Assembly (NCBI RefSeq): GCF_000685215.1
Contig: NZ_ARYJ01000006.1
Coordinates: 124,001 to 188,000, forward strand
Source: Hyphomonas jannaschiana VP2
GTDB taxonomy: Bacteria; Pseudomonadota; Alphaproteobacteria; Caulobacterales; Hyphomonadaceae
Reading direction: 5' to 3'
Length of the DNA: 64,000 bases
In this document: positions 16,345 to 26,061 of the stretch, piece after piece
Layout of the letters: the number at the start of each line of letters is the position of its first letter
Position numbering within the stretch: position 1 is the first letter of the stretch
Made by a program: the position numbers and the translations under genes
Notes under the pieces: model-generated
What the model was told of the DNA's origin: nothing
Databases searched by the model: none
Seen by the model: the letters and a program-made list of their open reading frames with translations, nothing else

Positions 16345-17652
16345 ATGACCGACAGCGGGGATATGCAAGCTGGCTCGCTTCAGGAAATTTCGTCTCTGAC
16401 GTCTGTCGAATCCCTCGGATTTACAGGCGGACGGAACAGTTTCCGGTCCTTCTGCGATGTCGCCTTCGCTCCCGGCATGCCGCGCCTCCTGCGCACAGAG
16501 GCCAATGAACTAGCGGTTTACCGCCACGAAGACCTGCGGGCTTTCGGTGCAATGCCGGACCTTGGCGCCGTGCCGCCGGACGCAATGTTTCCGGGGCTTC
16601 ACAGTCGCGCCCATGACGGGACCACCCTGCCCGGCGACGGCATCGGGCGCGTCATCTCCAACCAGGTTTTCACGGCGAACCCGCCGGTTCATGGGCCTGT
16701 GCGGATGGCGCTCTGGCGCGAGCTGAACCCCAGGCAGGCCGCGCAGATGAATGAGACCGCGCAGGAAGTTGTCCGGGAAATCCTGAACGACGTCAAAGCG
16801 AGGGACGCAATCGATTTCGTCGGAGATGTTGCCGAACAGCTGACCCTGCGCTTCTGGGGGCGCCTGATCGGCCTGACACAGGACGAGTTGGGGCAACTGG
16901 CCATTGCCGTCCACAATATGAGCAACATGTTCCTTGTAAGGATGACGATGGACGCCGTGCAGCTGGCCGATGAGGCGATGCTGGCATACGGGCAGATCAT
17001 CGAGACGGCGGCGATGCGCAGCCGCGCCGACGGAACGCATCCGTTTGTGGACAGTCTGGCGGCCAGCTTGACGGACATCGACATCACGGGCGATCCCACA
17101 CTTGCCGGCATTGTTCCGGAGAATGTCGGGAAGCTGCTGGCGGGCAATCTGGTTGATGGCTTCCATACAGCCGCAGTCGGCGCCGCGAACATGGTCTTCA
17201 CGCTGCTGAGGCAGCCGAAAGCCATGGAGGAACTGAGGGCAAACCCTGAAAAGATGGGCACTGCCGTGATGGAAGCCCTGCGGTGCGAGCCGCCGGTCAT
17301 TGCGCTGAAACGCTATGCCCTCGCAGATATGGAATATCTGGGCGTTGCGATCCCGAAGGGCACGCAGGTGCTGATGATGTGGGCGGCCGGCAATCACGAT
17401 CCCGCCGTGTTTGAAGCGCCGCAGGAATTCCGGCTCGACCGTAACCTGCGGGGCGTCACGACATTCGGCGGCGGGGCGCACATCTGCGTCGGGCGGATCG
17501 TCGCCACCATGCTTGCGCAGGTACTTCTCGAAGAACTCGGCAAGCAGGAGTTTGAATTGGTCCTGGTGGACGCGGACTACCCCTGGTTCGAAAACCTTCT
17601 GATGTCCCAGATGATCCGGATGCCGTTGAAACTGCTTCCGCGCGACAAATAG
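16345..17652 (+). CDS. Cytochrome P450
   Basis: This is a soluble bacterial-type P450 monooxygenase of 435 residues. The heme-thiolate loop FGGGAHICVGRIVA supplies the Cys ligand, and EALRCEPPV contains the K-helix ExxR. In the I helix the usual acid-alcohol pair is DGFHTAAVGA, with His where Asp or Glu is expected. An ATG at 16345 with AGGATG about 10 bases upstream was chosen over 16282. No ferredoxin or ferredoxin reductase gene is adjacent, so redox partners must be elsewhere. It converges with smpB, 3 bp apart. Confidence 0.92.
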   Translation: MTDSGDMQAGSLQEISSLTSVESLGFTGGRNSFRSFCDVAFAPGMPRLLRTEANELAVYRHEDLRAFGAMPDLGAVPPDAMFPGLHSRAHDGTTLPGDGIGRVISNQVFTANPPVHGPVRMALWRELNPRQAAQMNETAQEVVREILNDVKARDAIDFVGDVAEQLTLRFWGRLIGLTQDELGQLAIAVHNMSNMFLVRMTMDAVQLADEAMLAYGQIIETAAMRSRADGTHPFVDSLAASLTDIDITGDPTLAGIVPENVGKLLAGNLVDGFHTAAVGAANMVFTLLRQPKAMEELRANPEKMGTAVMEALRCEPPVIALKRYALADMEYLGVAIPKGTQVLMMWAAGNHDPAVFEAPQEFRLDRNLRGVTTFGGGAHICVGRIVATMLAQVLLEELGKQEFELVLVDADYPWFENLLMSQMIRMPLKLLPRDK

Positions 17653-17655
17653 GGC

Positions 17656-18135
17656 TCACCCCTCCTTCAGGATGCGCGCCTTCTGCCGCTGCCAGTCGCG
17701 TTTCGCTTCGACGTTCCGTTTGTCGTAATTCTTGCGGCCGGTCGCTGTGCCGATCAGGAGTTTCGCAAGGCCGCGGTCGTTGAAATAGAATTTCAGCGGC
17801 ACGATGGTGCGGCCGGCCCGTTCGACTTCCTGGGACAGTTTCGCCAGTTCCCGCTTCGAGACGAGGAGTTTCCGCTTGCGGCGCGGCTCGTGATTGAAGC
17901 GGTTGGCGCCCTTATAGGTCTGGATCTCGCAATTGATCAGCCACAGCTCGCCGCCCTCGGGACTAACATAGGCCTCGGCGATATTGGCCTTGCCTTCGCG
18001 CAGGGATTTCACCTCGGAGCCAGTCAGCATGATGCCGGCTTCGAGCGTGTCTTCCACTTCATAGTCGCGTCGGGACCGGCGGTTCTCCGCGATCATCCCG
18101 TCGGAGCGGCCCTTGGTTTGAGAATTCTTAGACAT
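17656..18135 (-). CDS. smpB: SsrA-binding protein SmpB
   Basis: SmpB binds tmRNA and delivers it to stalled ribosomes (trans-translation). The 159-residue length and motifs are standard: [18 protein letters not shown] at the N-terminus, [31 protein letters not shown], and a basic C-terminal tail ([20 protein letters not shown]). It is 9 bp downstream of dapA on the same strand, a common alphaproteobacterial pairing. Confidence 0.97.
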   Translation of the reverse strand: MSKNSQTKGRSDGMIAENRRSRRDYEVEDTLEAGIMLTGSEVKSLREGKANIAEAYVSPEGGELWLINCEIQTYKGANRFNHEPRRKRKLLVSKRELAKLSQEVERAGRTIVPLKFYFNDRGLAKLLIGTATGRKNYDKRNVEAKRDWQRQKARILKEG

Positions 18136-18144
18136 GGGCCCTAT

Positions 18145-19026
18145 TTAGGCATGAAGCCCGGCGAGTGCCATGGCCGCATCGATCTGCTCGCGTGCGGCGG
18201 CGTCTGGCGGGGTCAGCGGCAGGCGCACGTCCGGCTCGCAGAGGCCGAGGCGGTGGAGCACATATTTGGCCGGCCCCGGCGAGGGCGAGCAGAACATGGC
18301 CTTGTGCAGCGCGATCAGGCGCCGCTCGATCGTCTGGGCGGTTTCGATGTCTCCGGCTGCAAACGCCTTGTGCATGGCAGCGCAGGCTTCCGGCATGACG
18401 TTCGCGGTCACCGAGATGCAGCCCGCCCCGCCCATGGAGAGGTGGCCGAGGGCCGAGGGGTCATCCCCGGAGAGCTGTACGAACTGTTCCCCTTCGCCGA
18501 TCAGGGCTGCGTGCTGGGACACGCGATCCATGTCGCCGGTTGCGTCCTTGATGCCGACGACGTTCGGCAGGCGCGCGAGCTGGGCAACGGTAGACGGCTG
18601 CAAGTCCACTATAGTCCGGCCTGGCACGTTATAGAGCACCACAGGCATGGTGACGGCATCGTTGATCGCCTTGAAGTGGGCGAAGAGGCCGTCCTGATTG
18701 GGATTGTTGTAGTACGGGCAGACGACCAGCGCGGCGTCGGCGCCGACGGCTTTGGCATGGCCGACAAAGTCAATCGCCTCATCCGTGGAGTTCGATCCGG
18801 CGCCCGCGATCACGGGCACGCGGCCTGCAGCAACCTCTACACAAAGCGAGACAACCTGCTTGTGCTCATCCGTGCTGAGCGTGGAGGTTTCGCCCGTCGT
18901 TCCCACAGGCACCAGTGCAGCAGAGCCCCCGGCGATCTGGCGCTCGACCAGCTCGGCAAACGCCTTCTTGTCCACGGCGCCGTTCTTGAATGGGGTGACC
19001 AGCGCTGGGATTGAGCCATGAAACAT
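18145..19026 (-). CDS. dapA: 4-hydroxy-tetrahydrodipicolinate synthase
   Basis: DapA condenses pyruvate with aspartate semialdehyde, the first committed step of lysine and meso-diaminopimelate synthesis. The product has 293 residues. The GTTGE motif near residue 45, the Tyr in VVLYNVPGRT and the Schiff-base Lys in NVVGIKDATGDM are in the correct order. The ATG at 19026 (MFHGSIPALVTPF) fits the family; an ATG at 19068 would add 14 residues. It is probably co-transcribed with smpB. Confidence 0.95.
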   Translation of the reverse strand: MFHGSIPALVTPFKNGAVDKKAFAELVERQIAGGSAALVPVGTTGETSTLSTDEHKQVVSLCVEVAAGRVPVIAGAGSNSTDEAIDFVGHAKAVGADAALVVCPYYNNPNQDGLFAHFKAINDAVTMPVVLYNVPGRTIVDLQPSTVAQLARLPNVVGIKDATGDMDRVSQHAALIGEGEQFVQLSGDDPSALGHLSMGGAGCISVTANVMPEACAAMHKAFAAGDIETAQTIERRLIALHKAMFCSPSPGPAKYVLHRLGLCEPDVRLPLTPPDAAAREQIDAAMALAGLHA

Positions 19027-19130
19027 CGTATTCTTGCCGCGATTCAGGTGTTGTTTGGAATGATCCATATATGAATTGCCTCTGCCTTCCCACGCTTTGG
19101 CTCAGAAATAAACACCCGGTGACAACTCAC

Positions 19131-21152
19131 ATGATCCGACCCTTCGCGCTTTCCCTGTTTGCAGCCGTTGCCGTCTCCGGCGCCGCCGCGGCCGGTTTGC
19201 CTGAATCCCCCAGCCTGAAACCCGACAGGCCCTATGTGTCGACGGCGACGGATTCCCGGAACGCCGAGATTCTCCACAAGGCGCTGGAAGCGGCTGGCCG
19301 GTATGACTGGAGTGCGGTTGCCCGCTACCAGGCAGAGGCCACGGACCCGGCGGTCCGCGACCTCATCATGTGGAAGCGCGCCAGCGAAGGAGTGCCGGGC
19401 ATGGGGTTTGATGAAGTCAATGACGCCCTCACCCGTCTGCACGACTGGCCGAAAGCCGGAAACATGCGCGCCCGGGCCGAAGAGATCATCGAACTCTCTA
19501 CCCTCTCGGCGACGCAGCGGATCGAATGGCTGAAAGCCTCCGGCCCGCGCACCGGTGAAGGCAAAGTGGCCCTGGCGAATGCCCTTCGCGAAGTAGGCAT
19601 GATGGACGAAGCCGTCGAGGCCGTCAGAGATGCCTGGCACAATCATTCCATGGACCGCGCACTGGAGCGTCAGGTCCTGGCCCGCTTTGGAAGCAAGCTG
19701 ACACAGGCCGATCACCAGGCCCGCGTCGAGTTCCTGCTCTGGACCAACCAGCGTACTGCAGCGTCGAACCTGAAATCCCTGCTCAGCTCGGATTATCGCA
19801 AACTGGTGGATGCCCGTATCGCGCTGGCCAGCCGGGGCCGGAATGTCGATGCGCTGGTCAATGCCGTGCCGGAGAGTCTGAAAGACAATCCGGGCCTGCT
19901 CTATGATCGCGCCCGCTGGCGCCGGACACATGGCAATCAGGAAGGCGCAATCCCGCTGCTGACACAGATCGACGGCAAGGACGTCCCTGCCGCGGGCCGG
20001 TCAAAGCTCTGGAAAGAACGCGCCATCGCGATGCGGACCGACCTGAAAGACGGCAACTGGAACCGCGCCTATCAGCTCGCCTCTCCGCATGGACTGACAT
20101 CCGGCGGGGATTTCGCCGAGGCCGAGTGGGTGTCCGGCTGGATCGCCCTGCGGCTGAAAGGTGAACCGGAACGCGCGCTGCAGCATTTCGAAACGATGGC
20201 GGACGGCGTATCGACGCCGATCAGTCTGTCCCGCGGCGAGTACTGGGCCGGCCGGGCGCAGGACGCCCTTGGCGAAGACACCGAGGCCCAGCTGGCCTAT
20301 CTCGATGCGGCAGAACACAAGTTTACCTATTATGGGCAGCTCGCGGCAGAACGCGTGGGAGACCGGCAGGTTTACTTTGAGCCAGCTGCTCCGCCTACAG
20401 AGGAAGAGACAGCCGCCTTCGAGGCGCGCCCGATGGTCAAGGCCCTGCGCCTGCTGGGCGAGACCGGCGAAACGCAACTCTTCCGCACCTTCGCCTACCA
20501 TCTGGATGACCTTCTGGAGACTGAGGCGGACTATATCCAGCTCTCGAACCTTGCCAGCGAATATCATGTGCCGGACATCGGCGTGCGCGGCGCCAAGGCC
20601 GGCCTCGCCAAAGGCATCGTCGCAACGGATGCTGCCTACCCGGTCGTCTCCTATCCGCTGCTGAAGGAGCCTCAGGTCGAGCGCTCGCTGATGCTGGCCC
20701 TGTCGCGTCAGGAAAGTGAGATGAACCCGAACGCGATCTCCTATGTCGGTGCGCGGGGCCTGATGCAATTCATGCCGTCCACCGCGTCACGTGAGGCACG
20801 GATGAGCGGATTGCCTTATCGACAGTCATGGCTGACGGATGACCCGGGCTACAACATGACGCTTGGCGGCCAGCACCTCGATTACCTGCTGAACCGGTTC
20901 AATGGCAGCTACATCATGACGGCGGCCGCCTATAATGCCGGCCCGACACGGCCTAACCAATGGATCGCCGACTATGGCGACCCGCGCACCGGGCAGGTCG
21001 ACCCGATCGATTGGGTGGAGTTCATTCCGTTCAGCGAGACGCGCAACTACGTCCAGCGCATCCTGGAAAATACGCAGGTCTACCGCTCGCGTCTCTCGGG
21101 CAAGCCGGAAGAAATCAGGATCCAGGAAGACCTGGAGCGCGGGAAGGAGTAA
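19131..21152 (+). CDS. Soluble lytic murein transglycosylase
   Basis: This is a periplasmic enzyme of 673 residues that cleaves peptidoglycan with formation of 1,6-anhydro products. A signal peptide (MIRPFALSLFAAVAVSGAAAAG) leads into a long helical superhelix (residues 60-480). The C-terminal SLT domain has catalytic Glu in ALSRQESEMNPNAIS, then GARGLMQFMPSTA and AAYNAGPTRPNQW. The layout matches Slt70-type enzymes. The ATG at 19131 restores the signal peptide; the extension to 19011 lies in the dapA promoter region. Confidence 0.93.
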   Translation: MIRPFALSLFAAVAVSGAAAAGLPESPSLKPDRPYVSTATDSRNAEILHKALEAAGRYDWSAVARYQAEATDPAVRDLIMWKRASEGVPGMGFDEVNDALTRLHDWPKAGNMRARAEEIIELSTLSATQRIEWLKASGPRTGEGKVALANALREVGMMDEAVEAVRDAWHNHSMDRALERQVLARFGSKLTQADHQARVEFLLWTNQRTAASNLKSLLSSDYRKLVDARIALASRGRNVDALVNAVPESLKDNPGLLYDRARWRRTHGNQEGAIPLLTQIDGKDVPAAGRSKLWKERAIAMRTDLKDGNWNRAYQLASPHGLTSGGDFAEAEWVSGWIALRLKGEPERALQHFETMADGVSTPISLSRGEYWAGRAQDALGEDTEAQLAYLDAAEHKFTYYGQLAAERVGDRQVYFEPAAPPTEEETAAFEARPMVKALRLLGETGETQLFRTFAYHLDDLLETEADYIQLSNLASEYHVPDIGVRGAKAGLAKGIVATDAAYPVVSYPLLKEPQVERSLMLALSRQESEMNPNAISYVGARGLMQFMPSTASREARMSGLPYRQSWLTDDPGYNMTLGGQHLDYLLNRFNGSYIMTAAAYNAGPTRPNQWIADYGDPRTGQVDPIDWVEFIPFSETRNYVQRILENTQVYRSRLSGKPEEIRIQEDLERGKE

Positions 21153-21158
21153 ACCGCC

Positions 21159-22730
21159 TTACCTCGCCGGTACGTGCGCTGCGATCAGCTGCGGACCATC
21201 GGCAGCAAAGGCACGTTCCAGCGCCGCGTCAAACTCTTCCGCCGTGAAGGCATCCTGCGCTTCGACGCCCTGCGCCTCGGCCAGCTTGACCCAGTCGATT
21301 TCCGGCTCGCCGAGTTCGAGCATCGACTTTGCCGTCGGACCGGGATTGCCGGCGCCGGTGCGGGCGAGCTCGATATTCAGGATACGGTAGGAATGGTTGA
21401 CGAACACGACGTTGACCACATTCGCATTCTCACGCGACATGCTCCACAGCGCCTGGTTCGTATACATGCCGGCACCGTCGCCAGAGATGCAGAGTACCTT
21501 GCGGTCAGGCGCGGCGACCGCTGCGCCGAGCGCGAGCGGCATGCCCTGCCCGATGGCACCGCCCGTCAGCATCATCCAGTCATGCGGCTGCGCCTTCTGG
21601 GTCATCAGGAAACATGGCAGGCCGTTCGACACGCCATCATCGGAAACGAAGGTGCCCTCCGGCATCTGGCGCGCGAGGGCCATGCCGACTGTCATGGCAT
21701 TCAGGTCGCCCGTCGGCTGGCCGGGAATGTCGAGTTCGGCGAACCCGGCGGCATCCTTTGCGCCGATGGCGTCTGCCAGCGCACCAAGGACCGCGGCGCT
21801 GTCGGTTTCCGGCCCGCCAATGATGTACGGCTCACAGCCTTCCGGCACGAGGACGGATGGTTTGCCCGGATAGGAGAAGAAGGCCACCGGCACCTGCGTG
21901 CCAGCGACAAGCATCAGGTCAGCACCTTCGAGGTCTGCGATCGCGCCTTCGGCGAAATACTGCATCCGGTCCGGTATAAACGTGCCGGCGCCCCGCGCCT
22001 GACGCGGGAAGAAGGTGTCGGTGATAACGCGGAGGCCAGCCGCTTTCAGGCGCGCGCCTTGGGCGAGGCCTTCCTTCGTGAGCGCCGTGCCGTTAATCAG
22101 GATCACCGGCTTCTTCGCGTCTTTCAGTTTCCGGGCAGCATCCTCAATACGGGCAGCATCCGGCTTGCGAAGCGATGGGCGCGCGCGGGTCTTGCCCGGT
22201 TTGCCGCCTTCATTCCAGGCCGTGTCTGCCGGCAACAGCAAGCTGACCGGACCGGACACGGGGCCAAAGCTCGCCTCCCATGCCTCAGCCGCAAGTTCTC
22301 CGGCATCGGCCACCTTGTCGGCGGATTTAATCCAGTTCGAGTTCGGCCCGGCAAGACCGAGAATGTTTGACGTCAGCGGTGCGTCATAGCGCAGGTGCGG
22401 CACGGCATGGTCCCCGATGACATTGATCATCGGCGTCCAGGCGCGCTTGGCATTGTGGATGTTAGCGCCGCCATTCATGTAGCCAGCGCCAAGGTGCAGC
22501 AGCGTCATCGCCGGATTGCCGGTGACGCGGGCATGGCCGTCCGCTGCGCCCGTGGCAACACCTTCGAACAGGCAAAGGACAGACTTGATCCGCGGCTCAT
22601 GGTCGAGTGCGGTGACGAGGTGCATCTCGGATGTGCCGGGATTGGCGAAACAGGCGGTGACGCCATGATCGGCCAGAGTGGAGACGAGCGCTTCGGCGCC
22701 GGTCATTGTTTGAACCTGCGTATCGGCCAT
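21159..22730 (-). CDS. Thiamine-diphosphate-dependent decarboxylase or ligase (acetolactate synthase/benzoylformate decarboxylase superfamily)
   Basis: The protein has 523 residues. The N-terminal pyrimidine-binding domain has the catalytic Glu in LCLFEGVATGAADGHARVT. The C-terminal pyrophosphate-binding domain has GDGAGMYTNQALWSMSREN ... VVFVNHSYRIL. No FAD-loop features typical of true biosynthetic AHAS are obvious and no small subunit follows, so a catabolic 2-oxoacid decarboxylase or carboligase is more likely than valine/isoleucine synthesis. It sits 55 bp downstream of an acyl-CoA ligase gene. AGGAAGGA precedes the ATG. Confidence 0.85.
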   Translation of the reverse strand: MADTQVQTMTGAEALVSTLADHGVTACFANPGTSEMHLVTALDHEPRIKSVLCLFEGVATGAADGHARVTGNPAMTLLHLGAGYMNGGANIHNAKRAWTPMINVIGDHAVPHLRYDAPLTSNILGLAGPNSNWIKSADKVADAGELAAEAWEASFGPVSGPVSLLLPADTAWNEGGKPGKTRARPSLRKPDAARIEDAARKLKDAKKPVILINGTALTKEGLAQGARLKAAGLRVITDTFFPRQARGAGTFIPDRMQYFAEGAIADLEGADLMLVAGTQVPVAFFSYPGKPSVLVPEGCEPYIIGGPETDSAAVLGALADAIGAKDAAGFAELDIPGQPTGDLNAMTVGMALARQMPEGTFVSDDGVSNGLPCFLMTQKAQPHDWMMLTGGAIGQGMPLALGAAVAAPDRKVLCISGDGAGMYTNQALWSMSRENANVVNVVFVNHSYRILNIELARTGAGNPGPTAKSMLELGEPEIDWVKLAEAQGVEAQDAFTAEEFDAALERAFAADGPQLIAAHVPAR

Positions 22731-22785
22731 GGTGTTTCCTTCCTGTCGTCTCTGTTGCCCGTGTTTAGCCTGTCGGCATTTCCGA

Positions 22786-24654
22786 TCAACGCCTGAGGTC
22801 TATGATTTCGGGTACGGGCTCTGCGGCATAAAGCTTGTCGACATCCGCGCGGCGCAGATCCTGCGTGCGGGACTGGTTGATATAGCCCTTCTCTGTGATC
22901 TCACCGGCATCGGCGCGCGGCGGCACCGGTTGCAGCAGGACACGGGCGATCCGCGCCGCCGGGTTCGGATGGTGGCGGTTGTGATCCTGGAGGCCCAGCG
23001 TGACATGCTCGATCACCTTGGGGTGACGGGCAAGGTCTTCCAGCGGCAGCGGCTCTCCGATGAGGCGCTGGCACCAAGCTTCGTTGAGGAAGCCGAGCAG
23101 TGTGATGTCGGCCTGGTTCAGGCCGCAGACGACGGCGTCGGACAACGCGCCACCCGTAGCGGCAACCGCCTGCACGCGCACCGTACCGGCGGAAACCCAG
23201 GTGCCGTTGGAGAGTTTGAACTCCTCCGCCGTACGGCCGTCAAAGGCGAGGCCACGCTCGGGATTGTCGGGATCGACGAAACGCACGGCGTCGCCGAGCT
23301 TGTAATAGCCTTCTTCATCGAAGGCTTCGGCCGTCTTGTCAGGATTGCGGTAGTAGCCCGGCGTGATGTTCACGCCTTTGACGCGCAGTTCCATTTTCTC
23401 GCCGTTCGGTACCATCTTGAACGTGTTACCCGGCAGCGGCAGCCCGATCAGACCCATCCGGTCGTTCGGCCAGTGGACGTTGGACGCCGTCGGTGCGGTC
23501 TCGGTCGCGCCATAACCTGCGGATAGCGAAATGCGCTCACCCGTTGTGCGGACAGCGACGGCCTGAATGCGCTCATAGATGTCCTGCCCCATCGAGGCGC
23601 CGCCATAAGCCATGCAGACGAGGCGAGAAAAGAAAGCGTCCGCCAGTTCCTGGTCGCGCTCCAGTTCCGTCGCCAGCGCCGCCCAGGCGGCGGGCACGGT
23701 TGTGTGCTGGGTCGTCGGCACATCTTTCAGATTGCGGATCATGGCCGGCAGGCGCGCCGGTGTCGGGGCACCTTCGTCGATATAGAGCGTGCCGCCCCAA
23801 TCCAGCATGTTGTGCAGGATGGAGTGAGCCCCATACGTATGGCTCCACGGCAGGAAGTTACACATGACCTGCGGCCCGCCTGTGATCTCATCAAGGCGTG
23901 CTTCATCCCACACAGACCGGATCATACGGGCATTACAGGCGACCATGGAGTGCAGATTGATGACTGCCTTGGGCTCACCGGTTGATCCCGACGTCATCAT
24001 GTAGCTGGCAACCGTGTCCGGCGTGAGCCGGTCATAGGCCGCGTCGGTTTCCGGCCCGGGCGCGCGTCCGAACTGTTCGATCCGGACGGCATCGCAGCCC
24101 TCCGGGGCCTCGCCGCCATGGATGACCAGCCGGCCCTCCATGCCCATCCCGTCCAGTCCGCGCTGATAGGCGGCGCCATCCTCGACATAGATGAATTTCG
24201 GCTCGATCAGATGGTCGATATATTTGAGGCGCCCGAGGTCTTCCGACAGCAGGGCATAAGCCGGTGTCACGGGGACGACCGGGCAGCCGGCCCACATCGC
24301 AGCATATTTGATCAGCGCATTGTCCACGGCATTGGCCGACAGGATCATCAGCGGCGCGTTCGGGCCGCCGCCAGCGTCGAGGAAGCCCTGCGCCAGGCGC
24401 TTCACCGTTGCCAGGCCCTGCGCATAGGTGACTTCCCGCCAGCCATCGCTACCGTCCTTCGGCCGTTCGGCCAGCCAGACTGTGTCAGGCCTCTCCGCAG
24501 CCCACTTCACCAGCGGCGCCAGCATGTGCGGCGGGCAGGCCTTCAGCGGATTGCCATTGTCCAGATAGATCGTGCCGTCATCCCGGCTGTCCACCTTCAG
24601 CTTCAGCGGAAGGTAGGGCACTTCGCGGAATGGAATATGTGCTGTGTCGGCCAC
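22786..24654 (-). CDS. Feruloyl-CoA synthase-like AMP-forming acyl-CoA ligase
   Basis: The ligase has 622 residues. Adenylation motif A3 is SYMMTSGSTGEPKAVIN, A5 is GYGATETAPT, and the hinge A8 region is FDGRTAEEFKLSNGTWVSAGTVR. This last motif, with EEFKLSNGTWV, is characteristic of the feruloyl-CoA synthase/carboxylic ligase branch that activates hydroxycinnamates or similar aryl acids. No enoyl-CoA hydratase-lyase or vanillin dehydrogenase is adjacent, so the substrate is not fixed. A GGGAGAG ribosome site is 8 bases before the ATG. It is likely co-transcribed with the TPP enzyme. Confidence 0.85.
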   Translation of the reverse strand: MADTAHIPFREVPYLPLKLKVDSRDDGTIYLDNGNPLKACPPHMLAPLVKWAAERPDTVWLAERPKDGSDGWREVTYAQGLATVKRLAQGFLDAGGGPNAPLMILSANAVDNALIKYAAMWAGCPVVPVTPAYALLSEDLGRLKYIDHLIEPKFIYVEDGAAYQRGLDGMGMEGRLVIHGGEAPEGCDAVRIEQFGRAPGPETDAAYDRLTPDTVASYMMTSGSTGEPKAVINLHSMVACNARMIRSVWDEARLDEITGGPQVMCNFLPWSHTYGAHSILHNMLDWGGTLYIDEGAPTPARLPAMIRNLKDVPTTQHTTVPAAWAALATELERDQELADAFFSRLVCMAYGGASMGQDIYERIQAVAVRTTGERISLSAGYGATETAPTASNVHWPNDRMGLIGLPLPGNTFKMVPNGEKMELRVKGVNITPGYYRNPDKTAEAFDEEGYYKLGDAVRFVDPDNPERGLAFDGRTAEEFKLSNGTWVSAGTVRVQAVAATGGALSDAVVCGLNQADITLLGFLNEAWCQRLIGEPLPLEDLARHPKVIEHVTLGLQDHNRHHPNPAARIARVLLQPVPPRADAGEITEKGYINQSRTQDLRRADVDKLYAAEPVPEIIDLRR

Positions 24655-24688
24655 GCTGTGGCTCTCCCTGATTTATTGTTTTTCCGGC

Positions 24689-25474
24689 TCAGACGAGGCC
24701 GCGTGTGGGAATGTGGACCACATGGCCGCAATGCTTGCAATGCACCGCATCCCGGTCGTGCATCATCAGGCCGCATTCCGGGCACTCGTACTCCACCTTG
24801 TCATTGGGCTCGATGATCGCTTTCAGCAGCTGCAGGAACAGGGTCAGGCCGAGGGCCATGATGATGATGGACAGGATCCGGCCCCAACGCCCGATCATCA
24901 GCACATCGCCATAGCCCGTCGTCGTCAGGCTTGTGACGGTGAAATAGAGCGCGTCCAGATAGGAATGAATGTTCGGATTGATCCCTACCTGCGTCGCATA
25001 GACCAGAGCCGACATGATGAAGACGAACACGATCAGGTTCGTCACCTTGTCGATGACCTGCTCATGCCGCTGGAAGAAGGGCGTCAGGATTTTCACACGC
25101 CGAACGAAGGTGAAGGCGCGGATGGCCCGCATCGCCCGAAGGACCCTGAGGAACGCAAAGTTCGACACCAGCAGCGGCGCCAGCATGGTCACCACGACCA
25201 CGAGGTCTGCCAGATTGACCGGCCGAAAGAAGAAATTGACCTTGTGCCGGGCGATGTAGAGCCGGGCCATGTAATCGAACGCGATGACGATCCCGATCAC
25301 ATAGTCCAGCAGGACATGATGATAGCCGCGCTGCTCGAACGGCGCCCATAGGAAGTAGGCGATCGTCACAAAATCGAAGGTCAGCATCAGCCAGCGGAAC
25401 CGGAATGGCCAGGGCCCATGGCCTTCATACAGCCAGAAAAGGGCGCGGTTCAGCCCTTTGCGTTCGTGCTTCAT
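24689..25474 (-). CDS. Voltage-gated-type potassium channel with C-terminal zinc ribbon
   Basis: The product has 261 residues and six membrane helices. An S4-like helix has regularly spaced Arg (LRVLRAMRAIRAFTFVRRVK). The pore has the selectivity filter SLTTTGYGDV. After the last helix a short linker leads to CPECGLMMHDRDAVHCKHCG, a four-Cys zinc ribbon, in place of the usual RCK/TrkA-N or cyclic-nucleotide domain. The ATG at 25474 overlaps the stop of the HD gene as ATGA, so translation is coupled. The extension to 25534 was rejected. Confidence 0.88.
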   Translation of the reverse strand: MKHERKGLNRALFWLYEGHGPWPFRFRWLMLTFDFVTIAYFLWAPFEQRGYHHVLLDYVIGIVIAFDYMARLYIARHKVNFFFRPVNLADLVVVVTMLAPLLVSNFAFLRVLRAMRAIRAFTFVRRVKILTPFFQRHEQVIDKVTNLIVFVFIMSALVYATQVGINPNIHSYLDALYFTVTSLTTTGYGDVLMIGRWGRILSIIIMALGLTLFLQLLKAIIEPNDKVEYECPECGLMMHDRDAVHCKHCGHVVHIPTRGLV

Positions 25475-26061
25475 GGCCCCTGCTCCAACACCCGCACGGC
25501 GCGCGTCAGATTCGCCCGCGCCGCAGCGTCCCATTCTGCATGGGCGATGTCGGTGAAGTAAAGGCGCGGACGGGAGAGGAAGCCTGTCAGGATTGCGCCG
25601 CGCCCGGCGCGATAGGCCTCGTCCGGAACGAAGGCATATTCGGCGCGGATGTCCTGTTCGTACCGGTCATAGACGGCCTCCGGCGCACCGAGGATCGACA
25701 GGTCCATGTCCAGGAACAGGGCGAGGTCTTCAGCATCCTGCGCGGGCAGCCCTTCCGGCACGGTATGGGTTGCGGTGGCACGGATAATCGTGGCGGCAAA
25801 GTCTATGTCATGGGGTGAGAGATGGCCGGCCGCTTCCCGTTCCAGCATTCGCGCGCTCTGTTCCTCATTGTCTTTCGCCCGCGGGTCGTACACCGCATCA
25901 TGCCAATAGAGCGCCCAAAGCACCGGACCCGGCCGGTTCAGATAGCGTACCCACCGTCGGTAATGCCCGAGCAGCGCGTCGACATGCGCCCATGTGTGAT
26001 AGTGGCGCTGCGGCTCGCCATGGCGCTGGCGCAGGGCTTCCATCAGGGCGGCTGGGATCAA
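25471..26061 (-). CDS. HD-superfamily phosphohydrolase
   Basis: The protein has 196 residues and resembles the predicted metal-dependent HD hydrolases of the COG4339 type. RHYHTWAHVDALL supplies His ligands, LYWHDAVYDPRAKDNEEQSA is the HD motif, and ATATHTVPE and LFLDMDLSILG supply later ligands. The substrate is unknown. The start is a TTG that overlaps the stop of the dihydroorotase-like gene (TTGA at 26058-26061), and its own stop overlaps the channel start, so three genes are coupled. Confidence 0.8.
   Translation of the reverse strand: MIPAALMEALRQRHGEPQRHYHTWAHVDALLGHYRRWVRYLNRPGPVLWALYWHDAVYDPRAKDNEEQSARMLEREAAGHLSPHDIDFAATIIRATATHTVPEGLPAQDAEDLALFLDMDLSILGAPEAVYDRYEQDIRAEYAFVPDEAYRAGRGAILTGFLSRPRLYFTDIAHAEWDAAARANLTRAVRVLEQGP

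Noticed and set aside
21159-22730. Biosynthetic acetolactate synthase large subunit (ilvB)
   Set aside because: No small subunit gene follows and the context is an acyl-CoA ligase. The superfamily is sure but the ilvB assignment is not supported.
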